This document shows positions 43,648 to 51,779 of a stretch of DNA of 64,000 bases, one piece after another. The position numbers were made by a program, and so were the translations under genes. Location: assembly GCA_963827585.1 (NCBI GenBank), contig CAWHCK010000047.1, forward strand, positions 181,932 to 245,931, given 5' to 3'. Source of the stretch: VAZQ01 sp963827585 (GTDB lineage Bacteria > Pseudomonadota > Alphaproteobacteria > Rhizobiales > Xanthobacteraceae). The notes under the pieces were generated by a model, which worked only from the letters and a program-made list of their open reading frames with translations, did not search any database and had not been told where the DNA came from. The first letter of the stretch is position 1. Each line of letters starts with the position of its first letter.

Positions 43648-43998
43648 ATGACCGAAGCTCTTGCTGACAAGATCTGTACTCCCTGTCGCGGGGGAATACC
43701 TCCACTCACGCGCGAGCAAGCTGAGCTCTTTCACGCACAGGCCCCGGACTGGCAACTGCCGGAGGAAGCTCACCGCATCGAGCGGAGCTTCCGGTTTCGC
43801 AATTTCCGGGAGGCGCTTACCTTTGTTCAGGAAATTGGTGAACTCGCGGAAGCTGAAGGCCATCATCCGAATATCAGCTTCGGTTGGGGAAATGCGACGG
43901 TCACTTTGCAGACCAAGAAGATCAAGGGACTGCATGAGAACGACTTCATCATGGCCACTAAGATTGACCGCATATTCGCTCGGACGGCTACGGCGTGA
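43648..43998 (+). CDS. Pterin-4a-carbinolamine dehydratase
   Basis: A 116-residue protein from ATG 43648. The active-site histidine pair sits in EAEGHHPNISFGWGNATVTL, followed by the conserved TKKIKGLHENDFIMATKID. The enzyme recycles 4a-hydroxy-tetrahydrobiopterin after aromatic amino-acid hydroxylation; the same fold acts as DCoH in other contexts. An aromatic hydroxylase gene is not in the window. It follows fdxA by 64 bp on the same strand and may be part of the marR-fdxA transcript. The N-terminus has an extra CTPCRGG not always seen in relatives. Confidence 0.92.
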   Translation: MTEALADKICTPCRGGIPPLTREQAELFHAQAPDWQLPEEAHRIERSFRFRNFREALTFVQEIGELAEAEGHHPNISFGWGNATVTLQTKKIKGLHENDFIMATKIDRIFARTATA

Positions 43999-44343
43999 AC
44001 AAGTTTTGGTTGTCTTGCAACTTGCGCTTTGAGATAGCCGTTTCCGGCTCAACGGCCAAACTTCCTCACCGCTGAGTAGATGCTACTGCCGCCAACAGTA
44101 GCGGATTCCGAGAACGCAGCCATTATGCGAAAAATTCTGCCCTCGCTGGGACCAAGCCCGGCGCCGCCCAGTCATTACAGCGACCTGACGCGCGGCGAGA
44201 CTGATCGGGCTTGACGTCCGCAGATGGCACGACTGCGAGGTAGCGGAGAGCACTGCCAATTTCCGGTGATTGGGGTTGAGCAGACGTGCTCACCGCACAC
44301 AAAAAATGACGCCAGGGGTTTTGTACTGGTACGTAAGACGCCT
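43999..44343. other. Intergenic region, no gene seen
   Basis: About 345 bp, AT-richer than most of the window, between the dehydratase gene and the convergent small secreted gene. No gene, repeat or clear terminator was found. Confidence 0.5.
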
Positions 44344-44730
44344 TCACCGGATCTGAGTAGGCGGAGCCTTACACCGGCCTGACCCCACGATGGTGGTCGA
44401 AACACCGTCCTTTGTTGTCGAGCTTGCGTAGGACAAGGTGCCATCTTGGCGATCGAACTCGTAGAAGATGCCGTCGCGACCCGCGCTAATCCAGAACCGG
44501 TCGAGCCGAGTGACAGTCAGAGGTGTGTTATCCAGGAACGTGAGCGTTTTCGCCTCATCATCAACCCAGAAGCCTAAGTCCTCTTCTCTTGCCGACGATG
44601 TGTCTCCAGTTGGCGCGCTTATGAGGACCACTTTTCGAGCGGAGCAATTCAGGTAGGTGCGCGCGAGCACCGGCTGTGCCAGAGTGGCAAGCGCGATCGT
44701 GAGCACAGCGCACTCGCTCACGCCTTTCAT
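44344..44730 (-). CDS. Small secreted protein of unknown function
   Basis: A 128-residue protein from the ATG at 44730, with GGGAGG five bases upstream. The signal peptide (SECAVLTIALATLAQPVLA) ends near LART. The mature part looks like one small beta-rich domain (KVVLISAPTGDTSS, TLTFLDNTPLTVTRLDRFW, FYEFDRQDGTLSYASST) and has cysteines near each end (LNCSA and GRCKAP) that could pair. No family is recognised. Confidence 0.72.
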   Translation of the reverse strand: MKGVSECAVLTIALATLAQPVLARTYLNCSARKVVLISAPTGDTSSAREEDLGFWVDDEAKTLTFLDNTPLTVTRLDRFWISAGRDGIFYEFDRQDGTLSYASSTTKDGVSTTIVGSGRCKAPPTQIR

Positions 44731-44874
44731 TGGTCCTCCCAAAACGCTTTGAACCAGTCCGTCCCACTCCTCTGTTTTCACTCGGGCTTCTGCCGCCCGA
44801 AAGCCCCGGTAGTAATACCCTCATGCTTGGGATTTCCGCTCAGTGAGGTGTAGCGGACCCCGCGCGGTTGTCGC

Positions 44875-45039
44875 CTAGTGTCCCGATTCCGAAGTTCGTC
44901 ACATCTTGCAGCACGCTCAATACGAACTTCGGAATTGAAAGGACACTAGCAAGCCTATGCTTCTAGTGCGGTTTTGGATTTGAAGTTCCTGTACGAGATT
45001 GCCGCGAAGACTGCAGGAACTTCAAATCCACCGCACTAG
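44875..45039. repeat. Array of two CTAG-bounded hairpin elements (families A and B)
   Basis: Family A copy 2 runs from CTAG 44875 to CTAG 44949 (CTAGTGTCCCGATTCC to GGACACTAG). A 13-bp linker (CAAGCCTATGCTT) follows. Family B runs from CTAG 44963 to CTAG 45036-45039 (CTAGTGCGGTTTTGGATTTG to CAAATCCACCGCACTAG). Both families share the outer CTAGTG/CACTAG and an inner GAAGTTC/GAACTTC although the rest differs. The closing CTAG supplies the TAG stop of the UPF0182 gene. Confidence 0.92.
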
Positions 45040-47834
45040 TGGCCGCCCGATTGCCGACTTATATCCTCCAAAAGCCTGCGCATCGCGTCGAGCTCCGTGC
45101 CGAAGCCCGTCCAGTCTCCGGATTTCAAGCGCTCGATCGCTTGATTGTAGTGGTCGAGCGCCTCCCGCGCCCGATCTGCCGCCGGGCCTGCGAGCGGCGT
45201 TCCGGCTGCAGCGCTCGGCGCCGCCGACGCGGCGCTGGGTTCCGTAAAGAGCGCCGACAATGCCTCGGCGAGCGTCTCCTTCATCACCACATGTTCGCCA
45301 TAGGATGCGATCACGCGCTGGAGCTCCGGCAAGTGTCCGTGCTCCGCCCGCAAATAGAGCGGCGATACATAGAGAATTGAGTTCTCGATCGGGATCACAA
45401 GCAAGTTTCCGCGGATCACTCGCGAGCCCATCTGGTTCCACAGCGCGAGCTGCTGGGAAATGTAGGTATTCTGATTGATCAGTGCCTCGATCTGGAACGG
45501 CCCGTAGACGAGCTTCTCCTTGGGAAACTCATAGACAATCAGCTTGCCGTAGTCGGGCGGGTCGCAGCGCGCGGCGAGCCACGCGATCATGTTGTCGCGG
45601 CGGCTCGGCACCATCGGGAGCATGAGGAAGAACTCGGCCTGCGGCTCCCCGGGCAGTCGCATGATGATGTAGTAAGGCACCATCAGGGCGGTGCCACCGC
45701 CGCCCGGCTGGCGCGGGAATTGCCAGAGATCCTCGCGGTTGTAGAAAACGTCGGCCGCCTCCATGTGGTAGGTTTGGTAGAGTTGCGCCTGAATCAGGAA
45801 GAGGTCCTCCGGATAGCGAATGTGCTTCTGCAAGCCCGGCGGCATGGCCGCGAACGGCTTGAACAGGTCCGGAAAGATCCGCTGATAGGTCGCGGCGATC
45901 GGGTCCACGGAATCCACCAGATAAAAGTCGACAGTCCCGTTATAGGCGTCGACGACGACCTTTACCGAATTGCGGATGTAGTTGAGGTTGAGGCCTTGCG
46001 CGGGCTGCGCATAGGGAAAATAGCCGCTCGTCGTATAGGCATCCTGCATCCAGAAGAGCCGCCCGTCGTCGATCACCAGATAAGGGTCGCGGTCGAGGCG
46101 CAGGAACGGGGCGATCGTACGCACCCGTTCCTGAATGTTGCGGCGGATCATGATCCGGCTGCCGCCGGTGATGTAGCTCGAAAGCAGCAGGTTCACGTCG
46201 TTGAAGTACCAGGCGAAGAGAATTCTCCGCGCAATGGCGCCCACGGGAACGCCGCCGATGCCGTCATAGGCCGCGTAGATATTGTCTCTCCCCTTGGGAT
46301 AATCGAACTCCGGCGTGCTCCCCTTGACGATGACGTAGCTGTCGGTCTCTTCACCGTAATAGATGCGCGGCTCGCGGATTTCGGGGCCGCCGGACGCGAC
46401 CGGAGGAATATCGCGCAGATAGAACAGCGGCAGCCCTTCGGCGCTCTTGCGGGTGACCGGGCTCATCACCACGCCGTTGCCGTGGGTGAAGAGTATATGG
46501 CGGTTGACCCATGTCTGCGCGTTCCGCGGCAGCAGCGAGGATTTCAGCTCGCGGGCCGAGAGCATCACGCTCTGGTACGCTGCGTCGAGCCAGTAGCGGT
46601 CGACATCCACGTCACGGAATTTGTAGTAGGTGCGGATCTCTTGCAGCTGTGCGTAGGCATCTATCAGGGGCTGCCCGTCCCACAGCCTTATATTGTCGAT
46701 GGTTGCCTTGTTGGCCTCGAGGGTCTTGAAGGTGAGGTCCTGTTCGGCGGGGAACGGCTTCGCGGTGATCTGATGGAGATTGTAGGCCTGCTGGGTCAGC
46801 GCGATGTTGCGTTCGATATAAGGCTTTTCCAGCTGCAGCTCGGTTGGCTTGACGAACAGGCGCTGGAATAATGCTGGGACCACGACCGACAACACGAAGG
46901 AGCCGCCGAAGACGAGGACCACCGCTGCCGCCGGCAGCTGGTAGGTACGCACCCGGAGGTTTGCCCATGCGGCGAATGCGGCAACGATCGAGAGCCCGAT
47001 CAGCAACCATAGAACGGGCAGCTCCACATGGATGTCGGTGTAGCTCGCGCCGACCACCACCCCGTTGTCGCCGTAAAGCAGCAGATAGCGGTCGAGACCG
47101 TAGGACCAGGCCTTCACCGCGAAGAAGAAGCCGAGCAGCACCGAGCCGTGCGCGAGCGCTGTTGGCGACATCGCCCGGCGTTGGGCGTCGTACTCGAGGT
47201 CGCCGCGGACCCAATAGATCGCTCCGGCGAAGAGCGCGCTCAGCAAAAGCGTGAGCAGCATCCAATTCTTGATGACGACATAGGCGGGCAGCGCAAAGAG
47301 ATAGAAGCCGATGTCCTTGTCGTAGAGCGGGTCATTCGCGCCATAGGGTACCTGATAGAGGAACCGCAGGAAGATGTCCCAGTTGTGGGCCTCTCCCCAG
47401 GCGACAAGCACTGCGAGGAGGCCGGCGCCGCCGGCGATGACAAGGGGCCACGGCAGCCGATGGCGCATGAATTCCAACACGTCGGGCAACGTCACAACGC
47501 CGGTGCGTTTCCACTCGAAGTTGGCGGGACGTTGCGTCCACGGTGAGCGGGCGAAGCGGGACGCGAGCGATCCGTTCACCCATAGGATGATGGCGGTCGC
47601 CACGAAGACGGCGAAGAAGACTTCGGCTTCGGCGACGATGCTCGTCCAGAAGACGCCCAAATAGCCGACCGTGGAAAACCACAGCCAATCGACCAAAAAA
47701 TCGCCGGTGAGCCCCAGTAGGATCAGGCAGACCGAGAGGACGCTGGCAGCGACGATGAGCCCCACCACGGCGCCTCGCCACGGCGCCCGCCGCCTGGGTC
47801 CGGTGATCCCGATCGTCATGGTTTGATCCGCCAT
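45036..47834 (-). CDS. UPF0182-family large membrane protein
   Basis: About 932 residues from an ATG at 47834; an in-frame start at 47894 would add 20 residues and the choice is open. Seven hydrophobic segments fill the first third, beginning GAVVGLIVAASVLSVCLILL and DFLVDWLWFSTVGYLGVFW. The last two thirds form a large extracytoplasmic domain with ILFTHGNGVVMSPVTRKSAE, GGSRIMIRRNIQERVRTIAP and RVIRGNLLVIPIENSILYV, all characteristic of the family. Function is unknown. The last part (SAASAAPSAAAGTP) is a short low-complexity linker before a helical end. Confidence 0.92.
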   Translation of the reverse strand: MADQTMTIGITGPRRRAPWRGAVVGLIVAASVLSVCLILLGLTGDFLVDWLWFSTVGYLGVFWTSIVAEAEVFFAVFVATAIILWVNGSLASRFARSPWTQRPANFEWKRTGVVTLPDVLEFMRHRLPWPLVIAGGAGLLAVLVAWGEAHNWDIFLRFLYQVPYGANDPLYDKDIGFYLFALPAYVVIKNWMLLTLLLSALFAGAIYWVRGDLEYDAQRRAMSPTALAHGSVLLGFFFAVKAWSYGLDRYLLLYGDNGVVVGASYTDIHVELPVLWLLIGLSIVAAFAAWANLRVRTYQLPAAAVVLVFGGSFVLSVVVPALFQRLFVKPTELQLEKPYIERNIALTQQAYNLHQITAKPFPAEQDLTFKTLEANKATIDNIRLWDGQPLIDAYAQLQEIRTYYKFRDVDVDRYWLDAAYQSVMLSARELKSSLLPRNAQTWVNRHILFTHGNGVVMSPVTRKSAEGLPLFYLRDIPPVASGGPEIREPRIYYGEETDSYVIVKGSTPEFDYPKGRDNIYAAYDGIGGVPVGAIARRILFAWYFNDVNLLLSSYITGGSRIMIRRNIQERVRTIAPFLRLDRDPYLVIDDGRLFWMQDAYTTSGYFPYAQPAQGLNLNYIRNSVKVVVDAYNGTVDFYLVDSVDPIAATYQRIFPDLFKPFAAMPPGLQKHIRYPEDLFLIQAQLYQTYHMEAADVFYNREDLWQFPRQPGGGGTALMVPYYIIMRLPGEPQAEFFLMLPMVPSRRDNMIAWLAARCDPPDYGKLIVYEFPKEKLVYGPFQIEALINQNTYISQQLALWNQMGSRVIRGNLLVIPIENSILYVSPLYLRAEHGHLPELQRVIASYGEHVVMKETLAEALSALFTEPSAASAAPSAAAGTPLAGPAADRAREALDHYNQAIERLKSGDWTGFGTELDAMRRLLEDISRQSGGH

Positions 47835-47981
47835 CCCCAGATGACTGGGGATCGGCTGGAACGCTAGCATTACGGCGCGATCGGGCTTGGTCAAGCTAAT
47901 GATGAGTTCTGGTCCGGTAACCGGACACGACGAATGCCATCACACCGTTTGGACTAATTGGGGTGGGCGACGAGCGGTCGC

Positions 47982-48698
47982 TTACAGCGCTAGATACTTG
48001 CGCACGCTTTCGCTGTCCTCCAGAAGCCCCTCCATGGCGCCCTGGTGGCGGATGATTTCGTTTTCGACGATGTAGGCGTAATTGGCGAGCCGGCGTGCAA
48101 ATTTGAGGTTCTGGTCGGCGATCAGGATGGTCATGCCTTCGGCGCAGACCTTCTGGATCGCCTTCACCAGGCTGCTCAGAATCACCGGGCTCAGGCCCTC
48201 GGACGGTTCGTCGAGCATCAATAACTTCGGGTTGCCCATCAGCGCCCTACCCAGCGCCAGCATCTTCTGTTCGCCGCCGCTGAGGACGGCGCCTTTGCGG
48301 GTGCGGAATTCGCGTAACGGCGGGAACAGTCGGTAGACCGTGTCGAGGTTCCAATAGCCGCCGGCGCCACGCGGGCTGTGCCGCGCTCCCAAAGCCAGGT
48401 TCCTTTCGACGCTGAGGTCGGGGAAGATGCGCCGGTCGTCGGGCACGTAACCGATGCCCAGCTGCGCGATCTCGAACGTCCGCATGCCGCGGAGCTCGAC
48501 GCCGTCGAAACCGATGCGGCCGGATGGCACGTCGACGAGCCCCATGACGCTGCGCAATGTCGTCGTCTTGCCGGCGCCGTTGCGGCCCAATAGCGCGACG
48601 ATCCGGCCGCGCTCGACCGCAAGCGACACGCCCTGCAGCACCCGGCTGAACCCGTAGACGGCGACCACGCCCTCCAACGCCAGGATTGGCTCAGGCAC
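47982..48698 (-). CDS. livF: Branched-chain amino-acid-type ABC ATPase LivF
   Basis: A 238-residue ATPase with GTG start at 48698, overlapping the end of livG by 8 bp and with GGGGGAGG upstream. Walker A is GRNGAGKTTTLRS, the signature LSGGEQKMLALGRAL and Walker B KLLMLDEPSEGLSP. It is the last gene of the liv-type operon and pairs with LivG to drive the LivHM channel. Confidence 0.95.
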   Translation of the reverse strand: MPEPILALEGVVAVYGFSRVLQGVSLAVERGRIVALLGRNGAGKTTTLRSVMGLVDVPSGRIGFDGVELRGMRTFEIAQLGIGYVPDDRRIFPDLSVERNLALGARHSPRGAGGYWNLDTVYRLFPPLREFRTRKGAVLSGGEQKMLALGRALMGNPKLLMLDEPSEGLSPVILSSLVKAIQKVCAEGMTILIADQNLKFARRLANYAYIVENEIIRHQGAMEGLLEDSESVRKYLAL

Positions 48699-49449
48699 CG
48701 ACGTCCTCCCCCAGGTAGATTTCCCTCACGCCGGCATGGTTGCGGATGGCCTCGGGTTTGCCTTCGGTGAGCACCTTTCCCTGGTGCATGACGATGATCC
48801 GGTCGGAGAGTGCAAACACCACATCCATGTCGTGTTCGATGATGACGAACGTCACTTCGCGCAATTTGGTCAGCTTGCGAACCAGCTCCTGCACCTGCGC
48901 GCGTTCGGCCGGGTTCATTCCCGAGCAGGGCTCGTCGAGGAAGCAAAGCCGCGGTCGGCAGGCGATCGCCATGCCGATCTCCAGGAGCCGCTGGTCGCCG
49001 TGCGGGAGCGCCCTGGCGCGCATGTCGCGCGCCTTCGCGAGGCCGATGTCGGAGAGCAGGCTGTCCACCTCGGCCTGCGCGTCCGGGTCGCGATGCAGCC
49101 GCGCGAACGGGCGTCCGGCGCGCCCCAGCCGCGCCAGCACCGGCAGTTGCAGGTTCTCGGCCACGGTCATCTGCTGAAAGACATTGGTGATCTGGAAGGA
49201 GCGGCTGATGCCCAGGTGTACCCGCTGATGCGGCGCGAGGCCGGTGATGTCAGCCCCGTCGAAGACGAGGCGGCCGGAATCGCAAGGCAATCTGCCCGTG
49301 AACAGGTTGATCAGCGTCGTCTTGCCTGCGCCGTTGGGCCCGATGATCGACGTCAGCACGCCTTTCTCCAGCGTCATCTCAACGCCGTTGATGGCGACGA
49401 ACTCGCCGAAGGTCTTACGCACGCCTTCCGCGTGAAACAGGGCGTCTAT
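48691..49449 (-). CDS. livG: Branched-chain amino-acid-type ABC ATPase LivG, unusual start
   Basis: About 250 residues. Walker A is GPNGAGKTTLINLFTG and Walker B RLCFLDEPCSGMNP; the signature motif LPHGDQRLLEIG departs from the usual LSYGEQ form but is in place. The best-placed ribosome-binding site (GGAGG) precedes an ATA codon at 49449, which would give MDALFHAEGVRKTFGEF, the expected N-terminus. The first standard start is a GTG at 49422 that would cut the first strand. Either ATA is used or the original ATG was mutated. Family A copy 3 lies directly upstream. Confidence 0.85.
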   Translation of the reverse strand: MDALFHAEGVRKTFGEFVAINGVEMTLEKGVLTSIIGPNGAGKTTLINLFTGRLPCDSGRLVFDGADITGLAPHQRVHLGISRSFQITNVFQQMTVAENLQLPVLARLGRAGRPFARLHRDPDAQAEVDSLLSDIGLAKARDMRARALPHGDQRLLEIGMAIACRPRLCFLDEPCSGMNPAERAQVQELVRKLTKLREVTFVIIEHDMDVVFALSDRIIVMHQGKVLTEGKPEAIRNHAGVREIYLGEDVGA

Positions 49450-49459
49450 CGGTCGCCTC

Positions 49460-49725
49460 CTAGTGTCCCGATTCCGAAGTTCGTATGATCTCGCCGCACC
49501 CTCCGATACGAACTTTGGAATCGAAGGACACTAGCAACTCTATGATTTTAGAGCATGATCCGGAAAAGTGGGTACCGGTTTTCCGAAAAGATCATGCTCA
49601 AACAAAAAGCTAGAGCGTGGTTGCGATTTAACCTAAAGCAATCACGCTCTAGTGCCCCTTTTGAACCCGAAGTTCGCAATCGGACTCGCGGCATGGGTGT
49701 GCGAACTTCGGGTTCGGGGCACTAG
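49460..49725. repeat. Array of CTAG-bounded hairpins (family A, composite REP, family C)
   Basis: Family A copy 3 spans 49460-49534 (CTAG to CTAG). The linker CAACTCTATGATTT leads into a composite REP (49549-49652) with hairpins GCATGATC/GATCATGC and GAGCGTGGTTGC/GCAATCACGCTC. That closes at CTAG 49649-49652, which is at the same time the first CTAG of family C (49649-49725, CTAGTGCCCC to GGGGCACTAG). The array sits between livM and livG, inside the operon. Confidence 0.93.
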
Positions 49726-49726
49726 G

Positions 49727-50719
49727 TCATCGTGTTGTCGCGCCAGCACCGGCAAAAAGTGATTTTTGGATGACGCTGACCACGCCGCCACGGAATCCGA
49801 GCACCAAGGCGACCACGATGACGCCGAGCGTCATCATCCAGTAGCCGGTAAAGATGACGACAATTTCCTTGATGATGTAGAACAGGAACGAGCCGACGAT
49901 GGGACCGGCAAAGGTGAAAGCGCCACCGAGCAGGGTGGCGATCACTGGCTCTGCCGAAAACGTCCAGTTGGCGATCGCCGGCGACGCCGACCGCCCCAAC
50001 GGTACCATGAGAGCGCCTGCCAGCCCGGATGCGATACCGGCAATGGTGAACGAGATCAGCCGGTACTTCACGACAGAAAGCCCAATGAAGGTAACCCGGG
50101 TTTCGCTGTCGCGGATCCCCTGCAGCGTCAGCCCCAGCGGCGATCTAACCACGCGCCAGATCGCGAAAATCCCGAGCACCACGAGGACGAGGACGAAGTA
50201 ATAGTAACGGGCGAGATCGGCCATCTCGATGGAGAACAGCCCGGGAATCTCCAACGGTGCGCGCGGCACACCGACCAGGCCGTCGTCACCGCCGGTGACC
50301 GAGCGCCATTTCCAGATGATCGAGTGGATCATCATCCCGAAGGCGAGCGTCAGCATGGAAAAGTAGATTTCGGTGTGGCGCACGCACAGGAAGCCGATGA
50401 TCAGCGCGGCCACCCCGGCGGCGACAACCCCGCAGATGACTCCGAGCAGCAGGGACGGGACCGCCAACAGGATCTTGGCGCATACGTAGCCGCCGACGGC
50501 GAAGAATGCCGCCTGACCGAAGGACAAGAGCCCTGTGAACGAAAACAGCAGATTGAAGGCAACCGCGAACAGCGCAAGGATCAGCATGTTGGCGGTCAGC
50601 CAGATCACGTAGTCCCCGAACAGGGGAACAATCAGCAACACGACGGCGAGGGCGGCGGCTGCGGCCGCGGTGAGCTTGGTCTGACGCCCGGAGTTCATCA
50701 TCGTAGTCCAGCCGTTCAT
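49727..50719 (-). CDS. livM: Branched-chain amino-acid-type ABC permease LivM
   Basis: A 330-residue permease with about ten hydrophobic segments, ending two bases beyond the hairpin array. FNLLFSFTGLLSFGQAAFFA is the hallmark of LivM, and GDDGLVGVPR and IRDSETRVTFIGLSVVKYRL follow in family order. It forms the membrane channel with LivH, whose stop lies 3 bp upstream of this start. Confidence 0.94.
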   Translation of the reverse strand: MNGWTTMMNSGRQTKLTAAAAAALAVVLLIVPLFGDYVIWLTANMLILALFAVAFNLLFSFTGLLSFGQAAFFAVGGYVCAKILLAVPSLLLGVICGVVAAGVAALIIGFLCVRHTEIYFSMLTLAFGMMIHSIIWKWRSVTGGDDGLVGVPRAPLEIPGLFSIEMADLARYYYFVLVLVVLGIFAIWRVVRSPLGLTLQGIRDSETRVTFIGLSVVKYRLISFTIAGIASGLAGALMVPLGRSASPAIANWTFSAEPVIATLLGGAFTFAGPIVGSFLFYIIKEIVVIFTGYWMMTLGVIVVALVLGFRGGVVSVIQKSLFAGAGATTR

Positions 50720-50722
50720 CGC

Positions 50723-51589
50723 TCAGCGTCCACTCAGGAGTCCCTTCGGCCAGAACAGCAGGACGAGGGCCATGATGAGATAGGTCATGAACAAATCCGC
50801 GTCGGGAAACAACAACACGCCGTAGGACTTCATCAGGCCGATGACGAGCGCGCCCACGAACGCGCCCGGCAGGTTCCCGAGCCCGCCGATGACGGTAACG
50901 ATGAAGACGTCGATGATGACCGAAGTACCGATGCCGGGTGTCATCGCGCGAACCGGCGTGCCCAGCGCCCCGCTCAACGCCGCCAGCATGGCTGCGAAAG
51001 CGAACACGACAGTGAACAGGCGGGGGATGTTGACGCCGAGCGCGCCGGCCATCTCACGGTCCGATGCCGAGGCGCGGACGGTTTCCCCCCAGCTCGTCTT
51101 GTCCAGCAGGAGCCAGAGCAGCACGCTGGCCGCGATCCCGACGAAGATCACGAAAAGATTGTAGACGGGAAACGGACGGCCGACGATCGGTACCGTCGCA
51201 TCGAATATCTCCGGCATCGGCGGGATCAATGGAATCCCGCCCCAGAAGATCCTCGCCGCATCGGCGAAGATGAGCACGAACCCGAATGTCAGGAGAATCT
51301 GATAGGCGAGGTCGAGATGATAGATATAGCGCAGGAAAAAGCGCTCCATGATCATGCCGATGACGCCGCCGCTCAGCGCCGCCAGCAGCAACGACAGCCA
51401 GAAATTCAATTCCAGCGTTTGGTAATACGTGAAGGCGAAGTAGCCGCCCAGCATGTACAGGCTGCCGTGAGCGAAGTTGACGACGCCGAGAACACCGAAG
51501 GCAATGGTCAGGCCGGCGGCGAGCAGCCAAAGATACATGGCCAGGCTGAGACCGATCAGCCCCTGGTAGACGAGCGCGTCGAAGGTCAT
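50723..51589 (-). CDS. livH: Branched-chain amino-acid-type ABC permease LivH
   Basis: A 288-residue permease from the ATG at 51589. GLTIAFGVLGVVNFAHGSLY is the defining LivH motif, and GETVRASASDREMAGALGVN and IVTVIGGLGNLPGAFVGALV are well conserved. It pairs with LivM. The open frame continues upstream through the REP element at 51604 but without a plausible start. Confidence 0.94.
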   Translation of the reverse strand: MTFDALVYQGLIGLSLAMYLWLLAAGLTIAFGVLGVVNFAHGSLYMLGGYFAFTYYQTLELNFWLSLLLAALSGGVIGMIMERFFLRYIYHLDLAYQILLTFGFVLIFADAARIFWGGIPLIPPMPEIFDATVPIVGRPFPVYNLFVIFVGIAASVLLWLLLDKTSWGETVRASASDREMAGALGVNIPRLFTVVFAFAAMLAALSGALGTPVRAMTPGIGTSVIIDVFIVTVIGGLGNLPGAFVGALVIGLMKSYGVLLFPDADLFMTYLIMALVLLFWPKGLLSGR

Positions 51590-51603
51590 TGGAAGACGTC
51601 CGG

Positions 51604-51707
51604 CTAGAGCATGATCCGGAAAAGTGGGTACCGGTTTTCCGAAAAGATCATGCTCAAACAAAAAGCTAGAGCGTGATTGCGAACTCAACCTAAAGCAATC
51701 ACGCTCT
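51604..51707. repeat. Composite CTAG-bounded REP element between livK and livH
   Basis: It starts CTAGAGCATGATCCGG and has the hairpin GCATGATC/GATCATGC, the inner CTAG at 51666 and the second hairpin GAGCGTGATTGC/GCAATCACGCTC. The closing CTAG has changed to CTTG. It may protect or terminate the transcript after the binding-protein gene. Confidence 0.9.
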
Positions 51708-51779
51708 TGGCGTCCGAGAGGAAAGAGCATGTTATCCGGAGCCGGATGACATCCCTTTCCTGCTTCGGATTTGGCCGTC

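Noticed and set aside
44963..45039. Hairpin read as an ordinary Rho-independent terminator of the UPF0182 gene
   Set aside because: It has no T run, includes the stop codon itself, and shares CTAG ends with unrelated hairpins elsewhere, so it fits the repeat family better.
49766..51607. 613-codon plus-strand open frame rich in Asp, Glu and His
   Set aside because: Antisense to livM and livH; composition reflects reverse-complemented membrane codons.
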